A DNA stretch of 7,129 nucleotides from an uncultured Anaerosacchariphilus sp. (GCA_934373375.1 CAKROP010000110.1:1-7129), one strand, 5' to 3'. Shown: positions 1 through 6,026, counted from the stretch's first letter. A program made the numbers and translations. The notes: generated by a model not told the origin, from the letters alone.

Positions 1-494
1 CCTATACCGGCGGAGCCACACTGGCTGCAGCTGCCTCCGGAGCTTCTGTTACCCATTTGGACGCTTCCAAAGGCATGGTAGGATGGGCAAAGGAAAACAC
101 CCGTTCCTCCGGACTGGGCGAGGCTCCTATCCGCTGGATTGTGGACGATTGTGTGAAGTTCGTAGAACGTGAAATTCGCCGTGGAAATCATTATGACGGC
201 ATCATCATGGACCCACCCTCTTACGGCAGAGGCCCAAAAGGAGAAATCTGGAAAATTGAAGAGGCCATTCACCCGCTGATTCGCCTGTGCGCACAGCTCT
301 TAAGCGATGACCCGCTGTTTTTCCTGGTGAATTCTTACACCACCGGGCTGGCCCCGGCGGTACTGACCTATATGATTGCCACAGAGCTGAAGAAGTTTCA
401 CGGAACCGTAGATTCCCAGGAAGTGGGACTGCCCGTGACAGCGTCCGGACTGGTACTGCCCTGCGGCGCAAGCGGACGCTGGGAAAGTAAATAG
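1..494 (+). CDS. Class I SAM-dependent rRNA methyltransferase (COG1092/RlmI-like), 3' part only
   Basis: The gene is cut by the left edge. The frame is open from position 3, and 163 residues are visible before a TAG at 492-494. The visible part opens with the SAM-binding motif I (YTGGATLAAA), then an acidic residue ending the second strand (LDASKGM, residues 19-25). WIVDDCVKFV follows, and then the motif IV catalytic signature DPPSYGRG at residues 70-77. This layout fits the Methyltrans_SAM/COG1092 family, whose studied members such as RlmI methylate cytosine C5 in 23S rRNA. The exact target here is not known. The missing N-terminal part would normally hold a substrate-binding region and the first half of the Rossmann fold. 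No internal ATG looks like a real start, and the motif I residues lie before any of them. A terminator-like hairpin follows, so it is probably transcribed separately from the next gene. Family confidence is high; substrate is uncertain. Confidence 0.88.
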   Translation, partial: YTGGATLAAAASGASVTHLDASKGMVGWAKENTRSSGLGEAPIRWIVDDCVKFVEREIRRGNHYDGIIMDPPSYGRGPKGEIWKIEEAIHPLIRLCAQLLSDDPLFFLVNSYTTGLAPAVLTYMIATELKKFHGTVDSQEVGLPVTASGLVLPCGASGRWESK

Positions 495-511
495 CTTTTT
501 ACTAAGTCAAT

Positions 512-546
512 GGCGGCTGGATGTTCCGGCCGCTGTGTTTCTGTCT
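512..546 (+). terminator. Probable weak intrinsic terminator after the methyltransferase gene
   Basis: The arms GCGGCTGG (513-520) and CCGGCCGC (526-533) form an 8-bp GC-rich stem with one G-U pair and a five-base loop. A T-rich tail, TGTGTTTCTGTCT, follows. It starts 18 bases after the stop codon. The tail is broken by G and C, so termination may be incomplete. Confidence 0.5.
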
Positions 547-640
547 AAATGCTAAGGTTTCTTTTACATTCCAGATTATGTTTCATGGGATGCCCATTCG
601 AAGCCTCTGTAATATTTAGAATTTCAAAGGAGGAATCATT

Positions 641-1195
641 ATGAGTAGCATTTATATTGACCCGCAGGTTTACACCGGTCGCCCCGTCAGCCCGGAGGGC
701 CGCATGGAAAAGGAAATGGCTGTCTATAACCTGCTGGATGAACTTCGGATTCCCTACACCCGCGTGGATCATGGAGTAGCCATGACCATCGAGGAATGTC
801 AGGGCGTGGATCAGCTTCTGGGAATTGAGATCTGTAAAAATCTGGTACTCTGTAACGCTCAGAAAACGAAATTCTACCTGCTGCTGATGCCCGGGGATAA
901 GCAGTTCAAGACCAAAGACCTGTCCAAGCAGATCGGTTCTTCCCGCCTCTCCTTTGCCCCGGCGGAGTATATGGAAAAACTGCTGAACGTGACGCCCGGC
1001 TCCGCTACCATCATGGCGCTGATGAACGACCCGGAAAATCAGGTCCAGCTTATCATTGATGAAGATGTGACGGCCCAGGAGGAATTCGGCTGTCATCCCT
1101 GCATCAATACATCCAGTCTGCGGATGAAGACGAAGGATGTGTTGGAAAAGTTTCTGCCGGCGGTGCATCATGAAGCTATTTTTGTGAAGCTGTAA
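641..1195 (+). CDS. YbaK/ProX-type aminoacyl-tRNA (prolyl-tRNA) deacylase
   Basis: A 184-residue single-domain protein of the YbaK/EbsC superfamily. In bacterial annotation it is usually called prolyl-tRNA synthetase-associated domain protein, ProX or ProXp-ala. Studied members hydrolyse mischarged tRNA in trans, for example Ala-tRNA(Pro), in the cytosol. Visible family marks are the KNLVL strand at residues 66-70, whose lysine matches the conserved catalytic-site lysine, the TPGSATIMAL segment at 118-127 (substrate-pocket glycine/serine loop), and FGCHPCINTSSL at 149-160, which matches the conserved HP..NT region. The length is normal for the free-standing form. The ATG start is supported by AAAGGAGG at 626-633, eight bases upstream. 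No clear promoter is seen in the 146-bp gap before it. It is monocistronic and converges on the J-protein gene. A role in editing Ala- rather than Cys-tRNA(Pro) is inferred from similarity only. Confidence 0.88.
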   Translation: MSSIYIDPQVYTGRPVSPEGRMEKEMAVYNLLDELRIPYTRVDHGVAMTIEECQGVDQLLGIEICKNLVLCNAQKTKFYLLLMPGDKQFKTKDLSKQIGSSRLSFAPAEYMEKLLNVTPGSATIMALMNDPENQVQLIIDEDVTAQEEFGCHPCINTSSLRMKTKDVLEKFLPAVHHEAIFVKL

Positions 1196-1285
1196 TAAGG
1201 CCTCTGGCGTTCCAGGGTTAAAATTTCACCTGCCACGCCGATTCTCTGATTCTATTTATATTTGATTTCAATTTTTCAAGCGTTT

Positions 1286-1344
1286 AAAAAAAGAGAGGCG
1301 TTCTTCTATTATTATATATGGAAAGAACGAATCTCTTTTATTTT
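1286..1344. terminator. Bidirectional intrinsic terminator between convergent genes
   Basis: A long hairpin pairs AAAAGAGA (1289-1296) with TCTCTTTT (1332-1339) and CGTTCTT (1299-1305) with AAGAACG (1323-1329). A 2-nt internal mismatch separates the two helices, and the loop is AT-rich. T-rich sequence follows on the plus strand (TCTTTTATTTTC), and an A-run precedes it that becomes a U-run on the minus strand. It sits between the deacylase stop (1195) and the J-protein stop (1355), so it can end both transcripts. A smaller hairpin (CTCTGG/CCAGGG) lies just after the deacylase stop at about 1202-1217. Confidence 0.8.
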
Positions 1345-1354
1345 CACACTCTAC

Positions 1355-2089
1355 TTAGCATCTGCAGAACATACAGAACAGCTGCGCCAGACAGAAGCTC
1401 CTGCACAGCTTATCCATGCCTTCCGCCTGCCGCTGATAGGACTGACTGTTCTGGCTGTATACATTTTCCGCATAACGGAAGCTCTGGAGCGTCCGCTGAT
1501 AAAGCGGGTTATTCGGCTCTAACTGCAATGCTTTCTGAATCTGTGCCACCGCCAGCATCTGATTATTCAGACCATAGTTGGCCAGGGAGCTTAAATAGTA
1601 CCACCGGGCGTTCCGTTCAACTCCGGGCATGCCGTTCAGCACCGAATCCGCGAACTGGTATTTTCCCATATTGATGAAGTCTACGGCCTGCCGCATGGTT
1701 TCACTGTCGGTGTACACCTGCTGGGGCCGTTCCGGACCCATGCGCATACCCCAGAAACCGAAGAAATCCTCAAAACTTCCGAAGCCGCCGTAAGGACCGC
1801 TGCCATAAGTGCCATTTCCGCTGTTTCCGTACGGACCGCCGCCGAAGGGGCCATTTCCAAAAGGATTCTGTCCGTATCCGCCATAGGTCTGCTGCTGTCT
1901 CCGGTATTTCTCCGGGTTATTCAGCATATCGTAAGCCTCGTTAATCTCGTTCATTTTCTCCGCTGCCTGCGGGTCGTCCGGGTGAAGATCTGGATGGTAT
2001 AATTTTGCCTTCTGACGATAGGCTTTTTTTATCTCTTCCCTGGTGGCGTCGCGGGACACCCCAAGTACTCTGTATGGATCGTCAACCAT
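1355..2089 (-). CDS. Small J-domain protein with G/F linker, TPR-like repeat region and Cys-rich tail
   Basis: A 244-residue DnaJ-class co-chaperone lacking the zinc-finger and beta-sandwich domains of full DnaJ. Residues 3-65 form the J domain (DPYRVLGVSRDAT...), with the HPD tripeptide at 32-34 that stimulates the DnaK ATPase. Residues 69-113 are a Gly/Phe/Tyr/Asn-rich linker made of short GNGPFGGGPYG-type units. Residues about 130-205 are helical (QAVDFINMGKYQFADSVLNG, then RNARWYYLSSLANYG and QIQKALQLEPNNPLYQ) and look like one to two TPR units. The tail, residues 229-244, has five cysteines in 16 residues. The ATG at 2087-2089 is chosen because the J domain begins right after it and AAGGAG lies at 2097-2102. 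A longer frame reaching 2209 encodes unrelated sequence. The start overlaps the end of the DUF5685 gene by 8 nt, indicating translational coupling and a likely shared process. The client is unknown. Confidence 0.9.
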   Translation of the reverse strand: MVDDPYRVLGVSRDATREEIKKAYRQKAKLYHPDLHPDDPQAAEKMNEINEAYDMLNNPEKYRRQQQTYGGYGQNPFGNGPFGGGPYGNSGNGTYGSGPYGGFGSFEDFFGFWGMRMGPERPQQVYTDSETMRQAVDFINMGKYQFADSVLNGMPGVERNARWYYLSSLANYGLNNQMLAVAQIQKALQLEPNNPLYQRTLQSFRYAENVYSQNSQSYQRQAEGMDKLCRSFCLAQLFCMFCRC

Positions 2090-2906
2090 CCGTTTTCTCC
2101 TTTCCGCGTATTTTCGCGTAGTATTGCTGCCAGACGCCGCCATAGAGGATGTTGCGGAGCAGGTGTTCGTCCTGCACCAGCGGCAGCTTTTCAAAGACCT
2201 CCATGGCATTGCCCAGAGGAAGCCCCAGTATGGGCTCCATCTCTTCCGGCTTTTTCTTCATCTCAAAAAGCGGGTTGTAATTGCCCGTCTTCATATCCTT
2301 CTTATAATCCATGGTCGCGTCCATCAGATAGATGAAGCGGCCCAACTCGTAGCCGAAAGCCCGCAGGCTGTTACTCCAGAAATCTTCCTCGTACACAAAG
2401 AGCTCCGAGAGCATCTTGCCGGAACAATTGATGGCCTGATCTGCATTGGCGCCCGGCGCCTGCTCGATAAAATCCAGCTCCTGGAGACTGTCTGTGATGG
2501 CCTTGCACTGACGGGGGTAAGCCTTTTCCACTTCGTCATAGGCCTTTTTCAGCTTATCACCATACCAGCGTTTTCCGGTCTTTTTTTCATCCTTCCAGTC
2601 ATCCAGAGCCTTATAATAAGCCAGGGCCACGGTCATATCCGCCGCGTATTCCGTAAAACGGTTCTCCACGCCGCTGCGGGGCCGCAATGGATGGATGCCG
2701 CAGCGGAAATCCGTCTTCTTCTCTTTCGGCTCATACAAAGAAGAAAGGAACAGAATCACAAAAGTCATGTCGTAGCTTAAGCTCATCCGCTCCAATTCCC
2801 CATATCTCATTTTTAAATTTCTGCAGAGTCCACAGTAGACGCTCTGGTAGCGTTCCTGCTCTTCCTTCGAAAGCTTCGAACGGTTACATTCTATATATCC
2901 GAACAT
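2082..2906 (-). CDS. DUF5685 family protein
   Basis: A 274-residue protein that I recognise as the DUF5685 family by its start (MFGY), the YCGLC motif at residues 24-28, LSYDMTF at 43-49, the CGIHPL segment at 69-74, and the pair of acidic segments described below. No function is established for the family. It has no signal peptide, and apart from short hydrophobic helices it looks soluble and mainly helical. Two Asp-rich segments stand out: ALAYYKALDDWKDE at 94-107, and GRFIYLMDATMDYKKD at 189-204 followed by KTGNYNPL. Their spacing and form recall the two metal-binding aspartate motifs of all-alpha isoprenoid (squalene/phytoene-type) synthases, which is my inference. The start is supported by AAAGGAG (2914-2920 on the opposite strand) and a promoter upstream. 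It is first in a two-gene operon with the J-domain protein, so it may be that co-chaperone's partner or client. Confidence 0.85.
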   Translation of the reverse strand: MFGYIECNRSKLSKEEQERYQSVYCGLCRNLKMRYGELERMSLSYDMTFVILFLSSLYEPKEKKTDFRCGIHPLRPRSGVENRFTEYAADMTVALAYYKALDDWKDEKKTGKRWYGDKLKKAYDEVEKAYPRQCKAITDSLQELDFIEQAPGANADQAINCSGKMLSELFVYEEDFWSNSLRAFGYELGRFIYLMDATMDYKKDMKTGNYNPLFEMKKKPEEMEPILGLPLGNAMEVFEKLPLVQDEHLLRNILYGGVWQQYYAKIRGKEKTDG

Positions 2907-2964
2907 TCGCTCACTCCTTTATGCTTCACGGCTTCGCGAATTCATTTTCCTCGCAGTGCTACTT

Positions 2965-2994
2965 AGTATCTAATCTTACCATGCATCCTGTCAA
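2965..2994 (-). promoter_or_regulatory. Sigma-A type promoter for the DUF5685-J protein operon
   Basis: Read on the minus strand, there is a perfect -35 TTGACA (2989-2994), an 18-bp spacer and a -10 GATACT (2965-2970, four of six consensus bases). A second TTGACA copy directly precedes the first (2995-3000). The predicted start of transcription is about 50 bases before the DUF5685 start codon. No convincing terminator follows the upstream carbonic anhydrase gene, so read-through could also feed this operon. Confidence 0.55.
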
Positions 2995-3056
2995 TGTCAA
3001 TGGCTTTCACAGTTCTTTTAGACTCTTTCTTCTTTTTTAATTTTTTACAGATTTCT

Positions 3057-3623
3057 CTAAAGGAATTCTACCCGGCCATCCTCGATGTGGTAAACCGCGC
3101 CGACCACCTGCATTCCTTTCTCTTCCATTTTCGCGATATCCAGGCTGTGCTCAATGAGCGCCATACTGCGCCGGACATTCAGACAGCAGGCTTTGAAATC
3201 ATCCTTCTCGTCTCCGATGGCCAGCTTAATCTCGTCGGTAATGAACTTGATATAGCCCTCCGGGTCGTGATGAATCGCCGCGTCCACCGCGCCGCAGCAG
3301 GTGTGGCCCAGTACGACAATCAGCGGACTGCCCAGATGGCTGGCCGCGTATTCAATGCTGCCCAGCTGATGGTCATCGATAACATTTCCGGCTACCCGAA
3401 TCACGAACAGGTCGCCGATGCCTGCCGAGAAAATACTCTCGGGGATCACCCGCGAATCGGAACAGGTAACAACGATCGCGTAGGGATGCTGGCCGTGCTC
3501 TTTGGTATACAGGCGCAGCGCTCTGGAGATATTGCCCTTTCCGGTCTCGGAGTCCAGATACTTTTTATTGCCGTCCTTCAGTTTCTTCATGGCCTTGTCG
3601 GCCGTCATGATAAATGGTTTCAT
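3057..3623 (-). CDS. Beta-class carbonic anhydrase
   Basis: A 188-residue cytosolic zinc enzyme interconverting CO2 and bicarbonate. It has the complete beta-class active site: CSDSR at residues 54-58, giving zinc ligand Cys54 and the Asp56-Arg58 dyad, and GHTCCGAV at 106-113, giving ligands His107 and Cys110. The RVAGN segment at 76-80 and the surrounding IGDLFVIR and GSIEYA stretches are also typical. The compact length fits the short bacterial forms. I chose the ATG at 3621-3623 because AGGAAAGGGG precedes it by about seven bases. An in-frame ATG 14 codons upstream would add a charged leader not expected for the family. It is transcribed alone, divergent from the PadR operon, from a near-ideal promoter. 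Anabolic bicarbonate supply or pH balance are the usual roles; the sequence does not say which applies here. Confidence 0.94.
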   Translation of the reverse strand: MKPFIMTADKAMKKLKDGNKKYLDSETGKGNISRALRLYTKEHGQHPYAIVVTCSDSRVIPESIFSAGIGDLFVIRVAGNVIDDHQLGSIEYAASHLGSPLIVVLGHTCCGAVDAAIHHDPEGYIKFITDEIKLAIGDEKDDFKACCLNVRRSMALIEHSLDIAKMEEKGMQVVGAVYHIEDGRVEFL

Positions 3624-3667
3624 TGCTTCGCCCCTTTCCTCTGTTTGCGCATATTCCCAGCGCATCC

Positions 3668-3690
3668 AGGTATCCCCGCAAGGGGGCTTT
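3668..3690 (-). other. GC hairpin in the 5' leader of the carbonic anhydrase mRNA
   Basis: CCCC (3674-3677) and GGGG (3682-3685) flank GCAA on the plus strand, giving a short GC hairpin at the very start of the minus-strand transcript. The following A/T-rich run on the plus strand is mostly promoter. It might stabilise the 5' end or mask the GGGG that precedes the rejected upstream start codon. The stem is short, so a function is uncertain. Confidence 0.35.
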
Positions 3691-3697
3691 TCTTTTT

Positions 3698-3727
3698 ATT
3701 ATAAAATGCATATTTAGGGCCTGTCAA
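3698..3727 (-). promoter_or_regulatory. Consensus sigma-A promoter for the carbonic anhydrase gene
   Basis: On the minus strand, a perfect TTGACA (3722-3727) and a perfect TATAAT (3698-3703) are separated by 18 bp. Transcription should start near 3691, leaving a leader of about 68 nt. The match to consensus predicts strong, largely constitutive expression. It is back to back with the PadR-operon promoter, and the two -35 elements are 41 bp apart. Confidence 0.85.
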
Positions 3728-3768
3728 ATAAAGCCTTTCTTCCAATTATTAAGTTTTTATGAATCCTA

Positions 3769-3798
3769 TTGACAAGATAATATTATATAACGTATAGT
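3769..3798 (+). promoter_or_regulatory. Promoter of the PadR-HAAS-toastrack-PspC operon
   Basis: A perfect TTGACA (3769-3774), an 18-bp spacer and TATAGT (3793-3798, five of six consensus bases). The spacer and -10 lie inside the first dyad operator, so a bound repressor would exclude RNA polymerase. Confidence 0.78.
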
Positions 3799-3836
3799 AT
3801 AGGCATCCGATAATACTATATGACGTATAATATTAT
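3777..3836. promoter_or_regulatory. Tandem dyad operators, probable PadR binding sites
   Basis: A 24-bp unit at 3777-3800 is repeated at 3810-3833 with only three differences, an offset of 33 bp (about three helical turns). The second copy extends to 3836 as a clear imperfect palindrome: ATAATA.TATA on the left is mirrored by TATA.TATTAT on the right around a TGACG centre. The first copy covers the promoter spacer and -10. The second lies just after the expected transcription start. The position and symmetry suit a dimeric winged-helix repressor, most simply the PadR protein encoded immediately downstream. Binding is inferred, not shown. Confidence 0.7.
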
Positions 3837-3870
3837 ATCTTATTACAGCATAAAATAAGGAGTGGATCAC

Positions 3871-4194
3871 ATGGTTTTTAACACAGGAGCCGCTCTCCTG
3901 GACGCAATTGTGCTGGCGGTTGTATCCCATGAAGCCCAGGGCACCTACGGGTACAAGATTACCCAGGACGTCCGGCAGGCCATCGACATTTCCGAATCAA
4001 CACTGTATCCGGTTCTCCGACGGCTTCAGAAGGATGGCTGTCTGGAGACCTACGATATGGAATTCGGTGGACGGAACCGCCGCTATTACCGGATTACAGA
4101 GGCCGGAACGGCGCAATTGAATCTGTACAGGAACGAGTGGACAATTTATTCCACCAGGATTTCCAATTTGTTTGCGGGGAGTGAGGAGACATGA
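3871..4194 (+). CDS. PadR family transcriptional regulator
   Basis: A 107-residue small (subfamily-2 type) PadR repressor. The winged helix-turn-helix spans roughly residues 8-80: LLDAIVLAVV (helix 1), GTYGYKITQDV (25-35), the recognition region ISESTLYPVLRRLQKDGCLE (40-59), and the wing with GRNRRYYRITEAG (67-79). The C-terminal helix 80-100 is the family's dimerisation segment. The ATG at 3871 is preceded by AAGGAG (3857-3862) at 8-nt spacing. A GTG at 3862 lies on that ribosome site and is rejected. Its stop overlaps the next start in ATGA. PadR proteins usually repress their own operon in response to small molecules or envelope-active compounds, and the twin dyads in its promoter fit this. 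The inducer is unknown. Confidence 0.93.
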   Translation: MVFNTGAALLDAIVLAVVSHEAQGTYGYKITQDVRQAIDISESTLYPVLRRLQKDGCLETYDMEFGGRNRRYYRITEAGTAQLNLYRNEWTIYSTRISNLFAGSEET

Positions 4195-4883
4195 CAAGAT
4201 CGGAATTTATGAAACAACTTCAGGATTTGCTCTCAGATATTTCTAAAAATGAGCGGGAGGAAGCCCTTCAGTATTATAATGATTATTTTGACGACGCGGG
4301 ACCTGAGGAGGAAGCCCGGATTCTGACAGAGCTTGGAAGCCCGGAGCAGGTGGCCCGGAAAATCAAAGCCGGACTGTCCGACGACGCTTCGGAGTTTTCC
4401 GAGCAGGGCTACCGGGATACGCGTTTTGACGGAAATGGGGCTGCACCTGCCGCTTCCTCTTTCACGGATTCCGAAAGTGCCGGGAAAACCGCTCCGAAAA
4501 AGGAACGGAATCTGTGGAAGCTGCTGGCCATTGTGCTTTTGTGCATTGTGCTTGGCCCCTTTGTGATCCCGGTTGGCTTTGGCCTTCTGGCAGTTCTTTT
4601 CTGCGTCCTCCTGGCAGTGATTCTGACTGTGGCAGCTGTTCTGGTTTCCGGAATTGTCATTTTCATTGCCGGAATCTTCGTCATCGGCGTGGGGCTCATT
4701 CAGCTCTTTACAGCACCGGTCCTGGGAATCGCTACTGCAGGCGCCGGCTGCCTGCTGACAGCTTTGGGCATTCTGCTGTCGCTGGCGCTGTTATGGATTG
4801 CGCTTAAAGTAGTACCGGTACTGGTACAGGGGCTTGTCAATCTGGTTAGGCTTCCTTTTCGAAAGGCAGGTGTGATTCGATGA
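4191..4883 (+). CDS. HAAS (DUF1700) domain membrane protein
   Basis: A 230-residue protein. Residues 1-62 form the HAAS/DUF1700 domain: MTRSEFMKQLQDLLSDI, EREEALQYYNDYFDDAG (22-37) and ELGSPEQVARKIKAGL (47-62) are its hallmark. A polar linker rich in Ala/Ser/Lys runs from 63 to 107. Residues 108-208 are strongly hydrophobic and hold about three to four membrane helices (about 109-130, 131-155, 156-175 and 183-208). A basic tail (RLPFRKAGVIR) ends the protein, favouring a cytoplasmic C-terminus. HAAS proteins are typically encoded next to PadR regulators and are thought to pass membrane or envelope signals to them or to partner membrane proteins. No enzymatic motif is seen. Both ends overlap neighbouring genes by 4 nt (ATGA), so translation of the three genes is coupled. 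Confidence 0.88.
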   Translation: MTRSEFMKQLQDLLSDISKNEREEALQYYNDYFDDAGPEEEARILTELGSPEQVARKIKAGLSDDASEFSEQGYRDTRFDGNGAAPAASSFTDSESAGKTAPKKERNLWKLLAIVLLCIVLGPFVIPVGFGLLAVLFCVLLAVILTVAAVLVSGIVIFIAGIFVIGVGLIQLFTAPVLGIATAGAGCLLTALGILLSLALLWIALKVVPVLVQGLVNLVRLPFRKAGVIR

Positions 4884-5740
4884 AGCGTTTTACGAAAATT
4901 TCTCTTATTACAGCCGCGGTACTGACAGTGCTGGGAATTGTCGGTCTCGGCGTTGGTTTCCTGTTTGGGGCGAAACCAAGTCAGCTTGCACAGAATCTCC
5001 ATGTTCCCGCATCTTCCTTTGCCGGGATCCGGGAACATGACAGGAACGGCTCCGGCGGCGATTCTGCTGAGCGCACTTATGATTCCACTATCCGCAAGCT
5101 GGAATTGGATGTAACGAATGCATCCGTTTCCATTGGCACCTCGGAAGACAATCTTATTTCCATAAAAACACGGAATGCCGGAAAATATTTCAAAGAATCT
5201 GTTCGAGATGGCGATACATTAATTCTGGAGGATGACCGTCCGAATGGAAATACCGCCCTGGAGCTTCAGATTCTGCTTCCGGATCGGATGTTTGATGATA
5301 TGGATTTGGATCTCGGCGCTGCTGAACTGACTGCCGGAAGGCTGCAGGCCCGTGAGTTTTCCCTGGATATGGGAGCCGGATCCGGAAGTATTGATACGCT
5401 GCTGACGTCAGAGGATGCATCTATTGATGTGGGTGTAGGGGAATTGACCATCGGATATTTTGATGGTTCTGAGCTGGAACTGGAGTGCGGCACCGGTTCG
5501 CTCGCCATCATGGTTGCCGGTGAAGAACCGGATTATAATTATGAACTGGAGTGCGGCATTGGTTCCATTGATATCGGTGGTTCCAGCTATTCCGGCTTAT
5601 CTTCGGAGCATTCCGTAGATAATGGCGCGCCACACACCATCAGCGCTGACTGTGGCATTGGAGAAATCTCCCTGCAGTTTGACGGGGCACAGCATCAGAA
5701 TCGGGAATCCGAAACGAAGCATCATGGTTCTGAATTATAA
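4880..5740 (+). CDS. DUF4097 (toastrack/YvlB-like) membrane-anchored protein
   Basis: A 286-residue protein. Residues 1-5 are basic and 7-30 form one hydrophobic helix (uncleaved anchor or signal), so the rest is probably outside the membrane. Residues about 70-268 are a repetitive beta domain of the DUF4097/toastrack kind. At least six rungs carry the pattern acidic-x-G-x-[GA]-x-[IL]: LDLGAAEL (143-150), LDMGAGSGSI (162-171), IDVGVGEL (182-189), LECGTGSL (201-208), LECGIGSI (223-230) and ADCGIGEI (256-263), mostly spaced by about 20 residues. The tail (270-286) is polar and histidine-containing. Toastrack proteins occur with LiaF, PspC and HAAS proteins in envelope-stress modules; their ligand is not established. 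The start overlaps the HAAS stop as ATGA. The absence of a cell-wall sorting signal means the N-terminal helix must hold it at the membrane. Confidence 0.85.
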   Translation: MKRFTKISLITAAVLTVLGIVGLGVGFLFGAKPSQLAQNLHVPASSFAGIREHDRNGSGGDSAERTYDSTIRKLELDVTNASVSIGTSEDNLISIKTRNAGKYFKESVRDGDTLILEDDRPNGNTALELQILLPDRMFDDMDLDLGAAELTAGRLQAREFSLDMGAGSGSIDTLLTSEDASIDVGVGELTIGYFDGSELELECGTGSLAIMVAGEEPDYNYELECGIGSIDIGGSSYSGLSSEHSVDNGAPHTISADCGIGEISLQFDGAQHQNRESETKHHGSEL

Positions 5741-5781
5741 GTATTACATTTGATAAAGAGACAGATAATGGAGGTTTTTAT

Positions 5782-5973
5782 ATGGGACCGAAAAAGCTAT
5801 TACGTTCTAATGAGAATAAGATGATTTGCGGCGTCTGCGGAGGCATCGGTGAGTATTTTAATATGGATCCTACGCTGATTCGGCTTCTGTGGGTACTGCT
5901 GTCACTCGGAAGCTGCAGTACAGGGCTGCTGGCTTATATTATTGCCGCAGTTATTATTCCGGAAGATAATTAA
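5782..5973 (+). CDS. PspC domain membrane protein
   Basis: A 63-residue protein consisting of one PspC domain. The signature KMICGVCGGIGEYFNMDPT runs from residue 13 to 31, followed by the membrane helix LIRLLWVLLSLG...AYIIAAVIIP (32-60). GGAGG at 5770-5774 precedes the ATG by seven bases. It is last in the PadR operon, 41 bp after the toastrack gene and directly before a strong terminator. PspC-domain proteins are membrane sensors or effectors of phage-shock and Lia-type envelope responses. In Firmicutes, stand-alone 60-70 residue forms are common. Neither PspA nor a LiaRS two-component pair is seen in this window, so the PadR/HAAS pair may supply the regulation here. Confidence 0.92.
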   Translation: MGPKKLLRSNENKMICGVCGGIGEYFNMDPTLIRLLWVLLSLGSCSTGLLAYIIAAVIIPEDN

Positions 5974-5986
5974 AACGATACCGATT

Positions 5987-6026
5987 AAAATAAGGGGCTC
6001 GTTATAAAGAGCCCCTTATTTTATTA
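5987..6026. terminator. Strong bidirectional intrinsic terminator
   Basis: A 14-bp perfect stem pairs 5987-6000 (ending AAGGGGCTC) with 6009-6022 (starting GAGCCCCTT), with an 8-base loop GTTATAAA. The TTATTTT run on the right gives a U-tail for the plus-strand PspC operon. The AAAATAA run on the left does the same for minus-strand transcription, where it lies 33 bases after the spoIIID stop codon. Confidence 0.92.

Noticed and set aside
545..1171. Minus-strand open frame opposite the deacylase gene
   Set aside because: It is antisense to a well-recognised gene, lacks a ribosome site and resembles no family.
2090..2209. N-terminal extension of the J-domain protein
   Set aside because: It translates to a shadow of the DUF5685 end, and the good ribosome site and J domain both point to the start at 2089.
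2043..2780. Plus-strand open frame of 245 codons opposite DUF5685
   Set aside because: It shadows two confirmed minus-strand genes, with no ribosome site and no recognisable domain.
3010..3056. Terminator after the carbonic anhydrase gene
   Set aside because: The region has A and T runs but no stem that pairs convincingly on either strand.
3624..3665. 14-residue N-terminal extension of the carbonic anhydrase
   Set aside because: The downstream ATG has the better ribosome site and fits the family's usual start. The upstream one has only a GGGG that may be masked in a hairpin.
2994..3704. Plus-strand open frame of 236 codons opposite the carbonic anhydrase gene
   Set aside because: It is antisense to an enzyme with complete active-site motifs, and its composition is that of a reverse-complement shadow.
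3826..3831. TATAAT as a second PadR-operon -10
   Set aside because: No -35-like hexamer lies at a suitable distance. The hexamer is explained as part of the second operator.
3862..3870. GTG start for the PadR gene
   Set aside because: The GTG overlaps the AAGGAG ribosome site that serves the ATG at 3871.
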